DNA of 64,000 bases from Diploscapter coronatus (taxonomy: Eukaryota; Nematoda; Chromadorea; Rhabditida; Rhabditidae), in the NCBI GenBank assembly GCA_964036155.1, contig OZ038422.1, forward strand, positions 42,369,201 through 42,433,200, given 5' to 3'. The notes under the pieces were generated by a model that was given only the letters and a program-made list of their open reading frames with translations, searched no databases and was not told the DNA's origin. Positions 13,110 to 27,200 of the stretch are shown here, piece after piece (position 1 is the first letter of the stretch; every line of letters starts with the position of its first letter). Position numbers and translations under genes: made by a program.

Positions 13110-16100
13110 CTGCAATTAGCACAGATTGCAACATCTATAGAAAAGAATAGTTTAAGCACAAATCGGAAGCGGATAAACTTTAATGACGACTTGTATTATC
13201 GTGGTCGAGAACTATAAGAATGAGTATAGGAAAATGAGAAGATGATAAAAGATTTCTAGATTCTCAATGAAATACAAGAAGAATAGAAAATGAATTCGAG
13301 ATTAAAAGTACATACGAAAATGCGCATATCCATAGTGCATTCAAAACGATTATCACATAGAAAGTTTTTTTTCAATAATTATCGCTATTAAATGAAATTA
13401 TGCTAAAACAAATTCTGTGGATTCCTAGCCATTCTCGTCAATGTGCTTAGGTAGTAAATTTAGAAATTCATAGAAATGGCAGCTGCCAAAAGGAATGGGA
13501 TAGTGTAAAGCTAAAGAGTTCGCCTTTGATATATGAAATTTAGATGAGAATTTCCGAACAAACAATAAAACTTATGCTACTATTCGATTTGATGCGCATA
13601 ACTAATTAATGAATTTGTCGCAACACAAATTGACACGTTTGAGAAATTTGAACAGTGGACTTGAAATATTTGCTTCCATAACCTAATCCTATGTTCAAGA
13701 ATGATCATATGATACGGGAATAAGAAATTCACAAAATGATTCTAATGCTCGAGGACCAAATTCACTCAAACCTAGTTTGAGAAATGACACATTTCTAATT
13801 CAAACTATCAATTATTGTTGAGTCATTGAAGATGAGAAGAATCAGTTGAATTGTGTCGAATAATTAGTAGTCTAAAATTCATGCCGAAAGAAACTCGAGA
13901 AGAATATTCGGATTCTGAGAAATTCAGACAAATTTGAGTTGAATTTGGCGTTGTGTTTGTCCACGTAAAATGTATTGCTACATGAGTTGCAGAGACTTCG
14001 GAAAGACGCAGAAAATGGCTGAAGAATGGAGGAAAAGAAGCCATCGATAAAAATTTGAAAATTCGAAAATTACGAGTAACGAATTAAAGACGAGCGGAGA
14101 AAAATGAAATCCAACAATTTTACGGACTGCCTTTAGAGCTTTGTGTTCTGGTTAACAAAATCTCGAAGATCTATCGCATTATGAAATAAGGCAGAGCTTA
14201 ATCCGGATAAGTGGAAGGTTTATCTGAATTGAGATTTTGTGGAAGAGCTTATGCAAAATATCATGAGAAACAGCATCAGTGCATTAAATTGCAGTGAAAA
14301 TGAAAATTCGCACTTCCTCATGGTTCAAGGTGCTCAAAGTTGTCTTTGAAAAGTAAAAAATATTTTATAACAAGGCTTTTTCTTTAGATTAGTAGAACCG
14401 CGATCGAATAATCGAGTAGACATTTTTCCAGAGAATTGTCAAATTTGCAGCTGTCTGGCATTTGGAAGTGGGAATTTTGAACGGCTTGCATGAAATTTTC
14501 ATACATCAGCAAATAACAAATCAACCACGCTAAATGCAGTTTTTCTGCGAATTCAACTTCCACAAGACCGAAATTACCTCTGAAAGTTAGTCTTTTACTA
14601 TTTAGAAGCGATAAACTTGCAGATGGACGATCATTTGCTCTAGAAAATTTTATGTGAGTAACTCGATGCTAGCAAATAACTTGATAAAAGAATATTTTTA
14701 AAGAAGCATCGCAGAAAATATCAGGTGTGCAGATCTGTATGAAGGATGGGTAAATTTGCAAGTATAATTAAATTATTTAGTCGTTAAAGACCAAGAATTT
14801 ATCTAGAGCCGATTTTTCACAAGCTGCGACATTTATTAACATCAATGGGAGAAGTGGATGGATGAACTTTGCACATTTGCTAGTAAATGGAGAGGAATAG
14901 TTGTTCTGATGAACATCGTCAAGAATATGAAAGCAAATGGTATAAAGGAGTGTGTAGCACATTATCCACGAGAATTTCTGATGAACTATATTATGTCATG
15001 ATCGTGAATAGACTAGGGAAATTTTTCAAAAGTGGGAAGATAAGTCATAGTGTTTGACAGCAAAACCGAACGACTATCATAGCCTCATAGTTTCATGAAA
15101 AGAATCTTCTGATGCCAAGCTACTAGAAATTTGAAATTTTACCAGGGATGATTATAATAACAGGAAAGATCACCTGATAACTGAAATATAAAGTGAACAT
15201 TAAAGGTCAAATGTGCATGAGCTGAGAAAATAAGCTTCAATCGCTTGCATAATGAATGATATCTGCACAAAATTGAACATCGAGTTATAGTTTTTATTCA
15301 CGTAATTCGATTGAAAGATCGGAAGTTACTTGCAAAGTTTAGAAAATTAATTTATGAAAACGCGTCTGTGTGTAAGAATTTCTAATTAGCACATGAAGTT
15401 GAGAAAATTTGTAAAGTATTTGATTAAAAGAATGAGAGAAATTAAAGAAATAGCAAAAAAGACAAGTTGATGAAAGGACGACCAGTCGACGGCAATTCGC
15501 TAAATGTCATTATTGCACATCTCCATACTCTGCCATCTCCCATTTCCGTGCACTATTTCTCCTTGTTTTCAGGTTTATTTCTATTCATTAGAAATCCACT
15601 TATTAATGTAAGCCAAGCAACTATTTACTCGTATTAAAAGTAGCCAGCTGAATCTATTAAAATTAGTAATGAGGAAGGGTTTGACTGCAAGTTGTTTGCA
15701 GGAAGACTAGAAGAAAAGTCGGAAGTCGACCGGAAAGAGCGGAAAAAGGTGTAGGGAAATAGGAATCTAGAAAATAGGATGGGATCGGTTATGGAAAAAC
15801 ATGAATTCGCAAGTGAAGTTGACAACATCTCTGTAGGGGAGTGATCGAGCATCAAATATAGATACGAATGGTTTAAAGAAGAAAATGACGCTGCTTCAAA
15901 GATAAATTTGCAAGAAAATTTTCGGCACAAATAGATTTGATACAGACAATGTATTGTAGTTGGTTATAATTATAAAGAAAATAAAGATACAAATTTGTAT
16001 GAAGTCTAACTAGAATTACATGACTCAGCCTAGAATTTATAGAACCTTATCTCATCACGAATGCATCATTACAGAGCATTTTTGCAAACTGCAATCTAGA

Positions 16101-18983
16101 TTTGAGAATTTCATGCAAATTAGCAAGCCAATGAGCAAATAGATAAAAATACAATGAAGTTTCAAAATGTCAGCATTTGGTTTACTCGATTACTTGAATT
16201 TAGCATTTTTAAATTAATAATTGCATATTGCTGATAACTTATAAAAGTGACATGTTCCAATTGTAAATATTCAAAGATAGAGACTACTATAAATAACGTC
16301 AGATAATACCTCATTTTCATAATTTAAACTTTAGCTGCTGTCAATTCTAAAGATATCAGCATTATCTTCTACATAAAAGAGTGAATTTTGAAAATTTTTA
16401 GCCAAATACATAATCGTTAACATAAAAGAAATTTTAAAATGATTTTAACGGATTAGGACGAAGGATCTTTCACACTCTATAATGTCTGGGACTGAAAAAA
16501 CTTTTATGTTTAAACAAAGGTAGGTATCATTATTCTATAGGAATATTCTCTTAAAAAAGCTAATAACGATGATCTATGAACATAGTGTATGGATATTAGA
16601 ATCAGATGGTGGAACAATGGAGTTTATATGAAGGGGAAGAATGGAATAATGACAGCAGCTCTGTCGAGCCTGCATTTCTGCATGCAAAATGACTTCTGCA
16701 ATTGTGCTCCGCGGTTCTCGTGATTATTCCCTTATTCCGATGTTTTCCCGACAAGGAGCAGTGGAGTCACTCCTCTCGCTTCTCCGCTCATTCATCCCTT
16801 CACCCCTTCATCACAATATAACTTCTATCTGTCACGTCTCATTCGCAGAGCAAGCATATCAACAAATATCGCCGAAAATCGGGTAATTGGATCTTTGATG
16901 GATTAAATTTGGGATTTTAATAACCAGGCACAAATTAGAAGATAAATATCAATATTCCTGCAGAAATTCTGAATCTTGGTCTTGATCTTCACATCACTAA
17001 AATGCAAGCAAGCATTTGCAAACTTGTGCATATGGAAATTTGCACTCATTAATTTCATTTACTAGCGGAAAAATAATGAGATTTCCTCAGAGAGCACCTG
17101 TTCAGAAAGAAATACGGGGAAAATCGTGAATGGAAATTTCCGCAATCATAGAAATAAGTAGCAAATATCCAAAAGCTAACTGCACTAACGCATAGAGTTG
17201 ACTTTTGATTAGATTCAAAAGAATTTGCAATCTCAAAAGTGAAATTAAATATTCGTCTCGACTTCGGAGATGTCAACGAAGAAAATGGAGATAATTAAAG
17301 AACGCACAAACAGCCACTCACCATAAAGGCGTTTTTTTCTATTTTATAAGCCAAAACGCAACATCTTCTGAATTTAGATTATCGAAAATAGGTCCCCACA
17401 CACTTATCTGACGCGCTAAAAACTAATTTCGAGTTCCTAATGAAGTGCATATTTTTGCGCGATAAAATATGCCTTTTTTGTAGTGTCAGTTTGTGTGAAA
17501 TATTCAACGATTCGTGAGAAATTTGCATTATTCGTTAGTCTTTCACATATTTGAAATTCCGAAACCCGACAATGATAAGCATAAATTTGTGCAATTTTCA
17601 TAATGTTAGCCTTCACAAAAATAGTAGTTAGAAAAATTACTTCATAGTCTGTTAGCGAAGCAAGTATCTAAAACTCGAATTCAAAAATATGATATCGCAA
17701 AAAATGAGCAAGTAAAGTAAAAGCGTAATTTCGTGCGAAAAATAATAAAATCAAATGAAAAAAGAGCGGCTCATGAGAATATGCGCGGATTTAACTGAAT
17801 TTAATTGTTTTGAGATGAGCCTTCAGCGGAATAGAAATGGAGAAATTCGAACGCACGGAAAAATAAAGTGAAATAGAACGGGAGATGAGAGATGCGAGAT
17901 GGAGAACTCTCAAATTCGGATGAAAAGCCACTGGTAAAATTAAATAAGGCAGATATTGAAGAATTAGGTGCCAGTAAGTGAAAATTAAATATGCATTTTT
18001 GGAAGACTCGAAAAAAAGAATAAAGAATATATTAGAGATCGTGAAAAGAGGAGAATAAAATTTTTGAATGAGGACGAATCTGTCATTTAATTTGGGAAAG
18101 AACTAACTAAAAATATGCACGTTTATTTGAAAATATCTTGCAGAAACATTACACTTTTGATCAAGGAAATTAAAAATTTGAGAAAAATGCATCTTAGATC
18201 ACAAAACCTGAGGCTAACTGCTGAAAAAATAATGAGTCTGAGAAATGTGATGAAAGAGTGGAATGTCGATTGGCAACAACTCGAATGGCTGAATGACTGG
18301 ATGGTGTGTTTGTGATAGAAGTGGCCCTGAGACTGAAGCCTGAAGCCACAGCCCAGATGAAAACGAGGAAAATAGCTGAAGCACTGAAGAGCTGCTGCAC
18401 TGCAACTCCAATTAAAGAAGAGGAAGAGAGATGCAGAGAAATTAATGCAGCAACTAAAAAGGATGAAAGGATAAACACAGGCAGACAGATGGATCGTAAT
18501 GCTCCGTTCAAAGTCTACAATGGAAGAATCTGAATGCGGATTATCCGAACCAATCCTCAAGAAAATTTCCTCCCGATTCGTGAGAATCTCGAATTCAGGC
18601 AATTCAACAACCCAAAATGGTTCAAATGAACTGAAATATTCAGCAGACAAGCTCATCAAGTATTGCACTATTAGGACATTAGAACAATCTAGCAAATTTG
18701 ACATTTGCCCTGCATAATAGTTTAGTCCAAAGCTTAGAACAAAACACGATCATGCACATTTGGTTTTGTGATATTTAGAGGTTGTTTTTCTACTGCTGAA
18801 TCAACTTCACTTGAAGTAGGTGGTTTTTTATTCTTTGTGCTTTCGGCGTCTAGAAAAGAGCAGCAAAAAAACTTTCAGAATAAATGATTTCTAAGAGAAA
18901 GGGGTGTTTCAAAAATTTCCTCACATGCTGATAAAAGTTTATAGTCAGTTTGGCAGATTATTCATCTTCAGAGATTCTGTTTT
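13110..18983. other. Long region without a convincing gene
   Basis: About 5.9 kb of AT-rich DNA. I find no exon chain with coding character on either strand. The short open frames near 18.1-18.7 kb are open on both strands and look fortuitous. Bases about 16640-16870 are less AT-rich than the rest and could be regulatory. The 5' ends of the Ras-like gene (-) and the small gene (+) face this region, so it may hold promoter or enhancer DNA for either. Confidence 0.4.
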
Positions 18984-20700
18984 ATGCTTGACAAACAAAC
19001 TCCTAAAATCGACTATAAAACTATGAATGGAACTGGGGCATTTTCCTTGGAGCGTCATCCATTCTTCTGGCTATCAAAATTTTTCGATTTTTCGATGGAA
19101 TCTCTCAAAAATCTTAATGACGTAAGTTTTATTTCACCATTTTTTGCGCAAATTAGAATAATTTTAGCCAAATCAAAGACCTGAAGCTGTGAATAAAGCG
19201 ATCGAAGTTGTCCAGGAAAATGTGACAGCTGAAGACGTGCAGAGGGTTGGCAAGGAAGTGCATCAAGTGAAGAATTTACAATTTTTATTGAAAATGAAAT
19301 AATTCTAGCGAAAATTTAAGAAAAGAATGTTGCAAGGTCTCAATTGCAATGAATTTACGTGTTAGATTATTTTATTCTTGAAGTTCCGAATACTTGTTTT
19401 CCATCACATGATCATAGCTTCCTTCCTCTGATCTTCAAAAATCTCTGGCCCTACGCTCGATTTGCAAATGGCATAAGGCGATTGTCAAACGCGAGAAATA
19501 GCGCAAGACATTCGAAAAGCAAGAGAAAGCGGACGAACATTTTCATGTTTTTGCATGATCACATTCTGTGCCTTCTGCCAAAATTTGACATATCGAAATT
19601 GACATTTGGCGCTTGCATAACATCAATGAGCACATCGTAACAATTAGGCCAAATTAGGCTGGATTCACTCCAAGAAACAAATAATTTGGTAATTAGGAGA
19701 GTTCGAAAGAACGCAACTCTTGTGTACTTTTCGGAAACAATTGAAAATTCTACCGTGAAACATTAAATAGTTCACGAAATGGAAGCATGGGAAAATGGAG
19801 AAAAATGTCCAACTTTCAAAAGTTTAAGAAAAATGCGTTGTAGATCTCTGAAAAATGCCGAGATTTGAATGTCTCGGGGATAATTGTTCAAAGTTCAGTC
19901 CTTTCCAACTTCCTCTGGTCTTCAGAGCAATCGACACTGCTCCTTTCATCTCTTCCCTTCCATTCATTCTTTCCTCTTCTCTCTCATGTTTTTTTAGATA
20001 TCTCACTTCCCACTCAAATTACTCCAGTAATAGCACAGCAACTATCATTGCCATGCTGCAGTAATTTGCGCTCTGAGAGCATATGATTCACAATAATTCA
20101 CAACAACACATTTTCATATTTGCACGTGCGAAGAAAGCTGATCTGCTTGTAAACATGAAAATTGTTCTCAAATCTCGATTTTGGAGCATTTTCTCCTGAT
20201 AATAGTTGAACTCTGTCTGACCCTAGAATGCTGTAGGGGAATTGAGTGCTGTGAAGGAAGATGAATTACACGCAGTTAAGTTCGAAAACATTGATTAATG
20301 ACATTCGATAGGATTTTATATAGATTGAGAGAGTGCGATATCTAGGGATAGATAATGCGCAATTCCTTGCAAGTGTCCTATTCTATACGAGTCATTCCCT
20401 AACTATAATTTTGTCGCTTTCCTTTCAGTCATCAGCATAATGATGTTTAAAATATGCCTGCCATCGATTACCCTTGATAAAGGAGGAGTTTAGAACTCCT
20501 TCGCAACCCAAAGCTTCAGCTTTAATCGAAATTCGCCTAAAAGTTGAAACTCATTGACGTTGATATTTATCATTTGCATAAAGCATTAGAACTAGCTAAG
20601 CTAATGGTTTGTTTAATTTTAGCAAGTGGCAGGCCCGAACGCGTCAAACACTTCAGCCGCCGAGAAGGCCAAGAATATTTTTTCGAGCTTCAAGAAATAA
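18984..20700 (+). CDS. Small protein of unknown function (4 exons, about 120 residues)
   Basis: Exons 18984-19121, 19168-19266, 20227-20274 and 20623-20700 are all joined in phase 0 and give 120 residues ending AKNIFSSFKK. A trans-splice-like acceptor (catcttcag) lies 13 nt before the ATG, and an aataaa lies about 50 nt after the stop. The residues look coding: PNQRPEAVNKAIEVVQ and NVTAEDVQRVGKEVHQ are amphipathic helices, while HPFFWLSKFFDFSMESL is an aromatic patch near the N-terminus. There is no signal peptide and no domain that I recognise. The third exon is only 48 nt and sits after a 960-base intron with a C/T-rich block (about 19905-19990) that could be an alternative promoter. It may be a nematode-specific protein. 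Confidence 0.5.
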
Positions 20701-21202
20701 TCTCGTTTTTCTTATTTTATCTTATCCAAACCCTTTATTTCACTTTTAAAATAAAAACCAAAAGAAATCGTAGTTGTGATTTTCTTCAATCTAAAACAAT
20801 AATAAATATACGCTATGGATCACAATTTCTGGAGAACGATGCCGCGTGATTTGCCTCGGAACACTTTTCTTCATAAATAAAAGTGGCTTTCAATAAATAA
20901 GGAATTTTTGAGAAAAAGCATAGATTTTCATGTAACAACTTGATAAAACATTATGGGTAGAGGTTCAAATATCCAAAAATTTCCAGCAAGAGAATAATGA
21001 TTGGGGTTTTATGCACGATTCTTGAAAGGGAAAATTGATAAAAATCGATTCGAAAAGAGGAAAGGGTGCAATCAAATTTGGAAGAAGTAAGGCAAAAGGA
21101 AATGATTGGTGGAAGTTTTATTTGATGAAGATACGAATTTGCTGAATCAAATAGTTTCGCTTCAGACATAAATGTTTTAGCTGAATATCTGAATGTCCTA
21201 GC
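20701..21202. other. Convergent 3' region
   Basis: It contains an aataaa on the + strand at 20750-20755 for the small gene. On the minus strand there is an aataaa (read as tttatt, 21117-21122) about 80 nt beyond the stop of the coatomer gene. No other feature is seen. Confidence 0.5.
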
Positions 21203-24200
21203 TCAGACAATTTCATATTTGTCGGTGACCAGTCGCGTCTCCGTCGAATGCACCACGTCCGTAGACGAACCATCCATCGTCTCAATGTGCTCGACCTGAA
21301 GAGAAACAATTACCAAATGAATTGATGAAGAATTTGTTAAAAATACGATATAGAGATTGGACATAATTTCTGGGATGATACAAATATTTTCAGTTTTCAT
21401 GGCTTGTGAAAACAAAACCTAAGATCTCAATATTTGATATTCTTAGTCTGAAATTTTTCGAAGACATGATTTCATTTCGTTTAGTCATGCAACTAATTTT
21501 CTCGAGCCTAGAGTTTAAAGTCAAAGCAGCCTAGATCTTATATTATCGTATATTTGGAAATGCTAATCCAAGATGAACACACTATCAAGTATTAGAAGTT
21601 TACATTTTGAAAGAGGCTAAAAGTCTTTGCTAACATTTGGCAATAGAATAAATTTATATGGATTTCGAAGTTGGAAAATCAATTTGTCAATGAAGGAATG
21701 ATCTTGATTTAAAAAAATAGAAACATTTTAATAATCGATAAAAAAAATGTAACAAACCGTAATAGGGACCATGAGTTTCTCGCTGTAGAAGGTGACATTA
21801 ACGGGGAAGAAGTGGTCCTTGTGGCCGTTCGGAACTGAGAACTCCAGAGTGCCGCTGTCGTTAGAGCTGAAAAAATATAATTTCGAAAGTTGACGATTTA
21901 CAGAAATTGAACATTGGATATAAATATTTGTTTCAAGTAAGCCGACGAATTCTATTGAATCTGGTATGTTTTAGAAGACATGAAGCAATAAACAAGCTAA
22001 ATTTTAGGAGAATCGGTTGACAACAATCCCATTAATAATAATAATACGAAAAGTAATGCTCGTGTCCAAACTTTCGACTCTCGTTAATTTAAATTAAAAA
22101 CTAAAATATTGAATCACCTGTCGATAGAAGGCAGCGTCCAGAGCAGTTGGTTTCTCGGTTTAAGATATTCGTACGAACCCTCGCATTCTGAGACCACTGG
22201 TGCAGTGGCTGGTCTGCAAAATAATCGTAATAAGGTTTTTCGTATGAAGAATAGTTGACACGTGGTCTATATCTTTGAATACGTTTGAAATTTGTTGTAA
22301 GAATAGGAATTTTACAATTAAATCAACTGGGATGCACGATATAATAATAATAGTGTAATAGTTTCAAAAACTAACGGCAAAGGAATGTGAATCTGGACGT
22401 TCTCGAGGGAGAATGACTTGTCCTGCAGCGTGTATTCGATGTTCACCTGGCATCCGTCGGCGCTCTCCTCCGGCCACACGTTCACTGAAATTTGAAAGTG
22501 AATATTTTGTGAAAGTTTCGAAATGTTTTTTTTTTTGAATATTTTTCTGTTGAAATCATTTGAATTCAATGGAGATGTTAAAAATTTCATGTTCTGCAAG
22601 AGAAATATAAAACTTACGAGTCAAAGGCAATTCGTCCTCGGCCTGCAGAATCAGCCTCCACTTGAGCACACCGACGTCGCTGTTCGCCTAAACTCATTGC
22701 CAAAATCACAATTAGCAGAAAATTCATCATATAAAGCAATCGATCGATAAACTCCACTTTTGTAAATTATTAAAAGTCAACTTACAGGGAATGGTTTGTT
22801 CGCAGATTTGAGTTTGAGAAGTCCGGTGGCCTGCCATTCTTTCTTATCCAAGTTGGGGTGAACTTGCAATTGGGCACCTGAATATTTCTCCCTTAAAATT
22901 AAGCAGCCACTTCAACAAACCAGACTGCGCTCGAGCATTGTTCATTTTCACAGCGACAGTGTTGAATTCTGGCGATGTCACGCACAGAGTCACTGTGCCG
23001 AACACCTGAAGGCAGAAAATTGAGAATTCATTAGGGAGCATGCCTGACAAAACATGGCCATTTAAGTGAATCAGGCTAGATATGCTGAATTCGAAAAGAA
23101 ATGTTGAAAAGTGGCTAGAAAGAAAAATATTAGATAAACTTCTAACTAGAATTAAAAGACCCAGGTTTCATAACAAAATTCACTCTAACCTCAGCATTTT
23201 GCAGTCCTCCGTCTCTGCTGACCGATGCAGTGATTTTCTCCTCGGTTCTCACGTGGACGGCCTCTCGCTTGACCGCAGCTGCAGAGGGAATTAACGGGGC
23301 TGCAGAGCTGCGCTGTAATCAGCAACACATTATCAAACTTGACACGAATTTGAATTCTTTTTTTTTTAAATAGAATATCTCCCTTGAAAAACAAATATGA
23401 TTCCTCACATCAACATTAGAAGTTTTCTCGACAGGAGCGATGGCCTGTCCCTGTTGACGCAGCTGGTTGAGGAATGCGTCTTCGTCTTTCGTCTTGGCGC
23501 CCAGTTTCAGAGCCTGAAATTGACCTTTTTTTTGCAAAGCCTAGAAAATGAAATCAAAAAATATATTTTCGCTTATTTTCAAAATCATAATTTGTGTTTA
23601 AAAATTGGCATAAAATATGAATGAGACCAACCTTTCCACCTCCACTCGGGCGACTCGCAGAAGCAGCCGCGGGCTTGGAAGCAGGCAGATCGGAGACGGC
23701 AGTCAGCGGGGTCGATTGGGAGGAAATCGCGTTTGCAGAGGAGAAGGAGGAACCTGTAAGTTGAAAAGTGTGTATCTAAATGCGAAGAAATTATTTTCAG
23801 TATTTTTCATAAAATTCCTCGAGCTGAAGACAAAATGGAATTGTTTTTTTCCAAGTATTTGAAATAAGAGTTTTTCATAGTTTGATGGGGAGAAAATGTT
23901 TGTTGTTTTAAATAAACTGAATAAAAACTATAAGTTTAGAAAAAAAGAAGAAAAACATACCAGCGCCAGGTTTGAGTCCCCTGGAAAGAGCCTCCTTCTG
24001 CATCCTCTTGAACTCCTTGGCCTTCTCGGCCATGGCCGCTTTGGCAGCCTTCTCCTGTGCCTCCTTAATCTGCAGGAAGACGCGCTCCTCGTGCGAGTCC
24101 ATCTCCGTGAATGTGCGCACCTGCGCCAGATTCACCGATTCCCTGCAAAACACATTGCCGGTCATTCTTGAAGTCAAATTTCTTGCTCTTTTAGTACTTC

Positions 24201-27200
24201 AAAAAAGAAAACAACGCTCTGCCTTTTGAATTCACAATGAGACAGAAGAAAGAACTAGAACCATGACTTTTCATTTAAAAACTTTACGAAAAATCTTGAA
24301 TTTCTTATAAAAATCGAGAATATGATTTTTAAAAATTCTTGACCGACCTGTATCCGAGAGTGACGATTTCATCGAATGCGAAAATCAGCTCGAAATCGTG
24401 GGCCAAAATCTCCTTCTCCTCGTTCGAGCGGCAGTATTCCGGGATCTGGAAATTTCATTTTCCTAAAAGAAGTTGAAAACTAAATTTTCAAAGCTCGAAC
24501 CCGTAAAAAGTATCATATTGAAAGGAGAGGTCTTCATTCTCACTCAGAAAACTATTACGAAAAATAGGCAAATAGGGAATAGCATGGTATAGAAAGGCAT
24601 CTTTTTCCGCATTATTTCTCCATATCTCGTGTCTCGTGGTCTTGAGGTTTCTAGTTTATCTCTCGGAAAGATGCACTACTTTTCTGTCGGTCGTTTTCCT
24701 TTCGAGAACTTTGTTTAGGACTTACAACTCGGGAGAAGAGACGGAGCGTCTCGAGGTCCTCGAGAATGTTCGAGTTCTTTGTGGTGATGAGCACGACGTA
24801 GATGTTGTCCAGCGGGTGGTAGACGTAGCGCACCGAGTCTGTCTCCACGAACGTGTGCTGGCGCTGCGCTTAAGAGTGAATGTCAGCAAAAACCAAAGTC
24901 TTAACAAAGGGGCATAAACAGGGGTCTGTCGATTTGGCTGATTTTCACATATATTATTCAGTTTTTCACGCTGATTCTCATGATGTGGTTTGTTTTTCAT
25001 AAAAACTATCGTATGCAGGATTACGGTAGCTTCAAGCTTTGAGAAATCCGACCTCGGGAAAAAATTCATAACTTTCTTAATTGTGGACTAAATCGAATAG
25101 GGTTTTCAGCATTGAATAGCCCATGAAAAACTCTACAAATAATGTAACTACGACCATCTGCTAGGGCCAACAGTTTCCCGCCAAAAAAATAATTTCCGAA
25201 AAAGTGACCCTGACCGGTAACGGTTTTTCGCGATTTTGACCCCATCGATGTCTTGGGCAACTGGCTGGAAATGGCCTTATTTTGTAGAGAATTTAATTCT
25301 GAATAAAAATATGTAACTTTTTCGAAAAACGAGGTTGGATCCTGGGGTCAAATAAACCGCCGAATGCATAAAATTAGGGTGATTTTCATGAAAGAAAATT
25401 TCAAAAATCCATATCTCCTTGTATTTCACACAAAATTTCATAGTTATTTTTTATTTTGTAGATCTTGTCGAGGAGAATATGGCAAAAATAAAAATAAAAT
25501 TTTTAGAAATTCATTTTGGCAGGAAAAGCTACCCGAAGTTACCCTATATGCCCGTACTGCATTTACGCGTAAATCACGTTGAAAAAAATTCGCCCTTCCA
25601 GTATGTTGTGTAGAATGATATGGTGAACAACTTTTGTTCCAAAACTTACCTCGGATTCATTATTGTATGAGCTCCAGAATTTTTTGAAGTTTAATGACCA
25701 ATTATTGCAAAGTGCCGTTTGACAGGAAATTTCAAAAAATCATATCTCCCTGTGTATCAGGCTAAATTTCATGATTATTTTTTTTATTTTGTAGATCTTG
25801 AGTAGAAGAATAAAATAAAAATAACAAGGGAACGTTTAAAATTATTTTTAACGAGAAAAGTTACCCTATATACCTGTACTGCGTTTACAAAAGTAGTGTG
25901 AGTTAATGTCGGAGTTTTTCATAGAATTTTGTAGAGCTCTTCAAGTTGATCAACTTTTGTTCCAGAACTTATTCTAGAATATATACACACAGGAAGATAT
26001 GAATTTTTGAAATTTTCTTTCATGAAAATCACCCTAATTTTATGCATTCGGCGGTTTATTTGACCCCAGGATCCAACCTCGTTTTTCGAAAAAGTTACAT
26101 ATTTTTATTCAGAATTAAATTCTCTACAAAATAAGGCCATTTCCAGCCAGTTGCCCAAGACATCGATGGGGTCAAAATCGCGAAAAACTGCAGTCGGTCA
26201 GGATCGTGTTTTCGGAAATGAACTTTTTGACGGGAAACTGTTGGCCCTAGCAGATGGTCGTAGTTACATTATTTGTAGAGTTTTTCATGGGCTATTCAAT
26301 GCTGAAAACCCTATTCGATTTAGTCCACAATTAAGAAAGTTATGAATTTTTTCCCGAGGTCGGATTTCTCAAAGCTTGAAGCTACCGTAACCCTGCATAC
26401 GATAATTTCTACAAAAAACGAATAGCACCACGAGAATCAGCGTAAAAAACTGAACAATATATGTGAAAATCAGCCAAATCGACAGACCCCTGTTTATACC
26501 GACTTTGGTCCTTACTGACATTCACTCTTAAACATAGAGAATAATTTAAAGAACCTGAATCCCTTGTCGATTCTTCGAAAGGAATTACGTCAAATCTTCA
26601 TTTTTGAATTGATGATTCTTTCAAAGCATCGACAAACACGACTTTGCATTTGTTAAACCGCTCCCTCTCCTTGCAAATAACGTATTAGACTGACATAAAG
26701 CTCAGAGTCCAGAAGATAGTGTAACACATGAATTCGGAGTGCAAGATGAGAAAACTCAGACAGCGCCATGATTAGATTTTAAAACATAAAGTTAGCACCG
26801 TTCCCCAGACATTTACAGCTTTAGATTTCGATGAGAAGCCTGATGTCAGATTGAATTATTCCAGTCTGTCTCATATTTCCCAGTTTTTGCACGAATATAA
26901 AGAATGAAGAAGAGGAAAACGATTCCAAACTCGTCAAACCGACAGGCGGAAATGAATAACGCGTTCTTGAGACAACAAAATATTAGCAACACAGAAGGAT
27001 TTTTAGAAGTTGAAAGCAACCACGAGAAATCATAAGGAAATGATACCTTCGCTGCCTTTGCCTGAATCTTTCAGTTTTACACTTTGAAGAATCAAAATGA
27101 AGAAAAACGATTCAACAAGTGCTGCATGAAAATGTTGTAAAATTTTCTCAGAAATGCAAGACCTGTCAGCTCGTAGATTTTCATGAAAATTTTTACTAAA

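Noticed and set aside
18123..18704. 193-codon open frame on the minus strand, with open frames on the + strand over the same bases
   Set aside because: Composition is what purine-rich DNA gives on both strands; no motif, no splice partners and no start context. Likely fortuitous.
25066..26345. Two 64-codon open frames with nearly the same protein on opposite strands
   Set aside because: They are mirror copies produced by the inverted arms of the TTAA element, not independent genes. There is no sign of a transposase.
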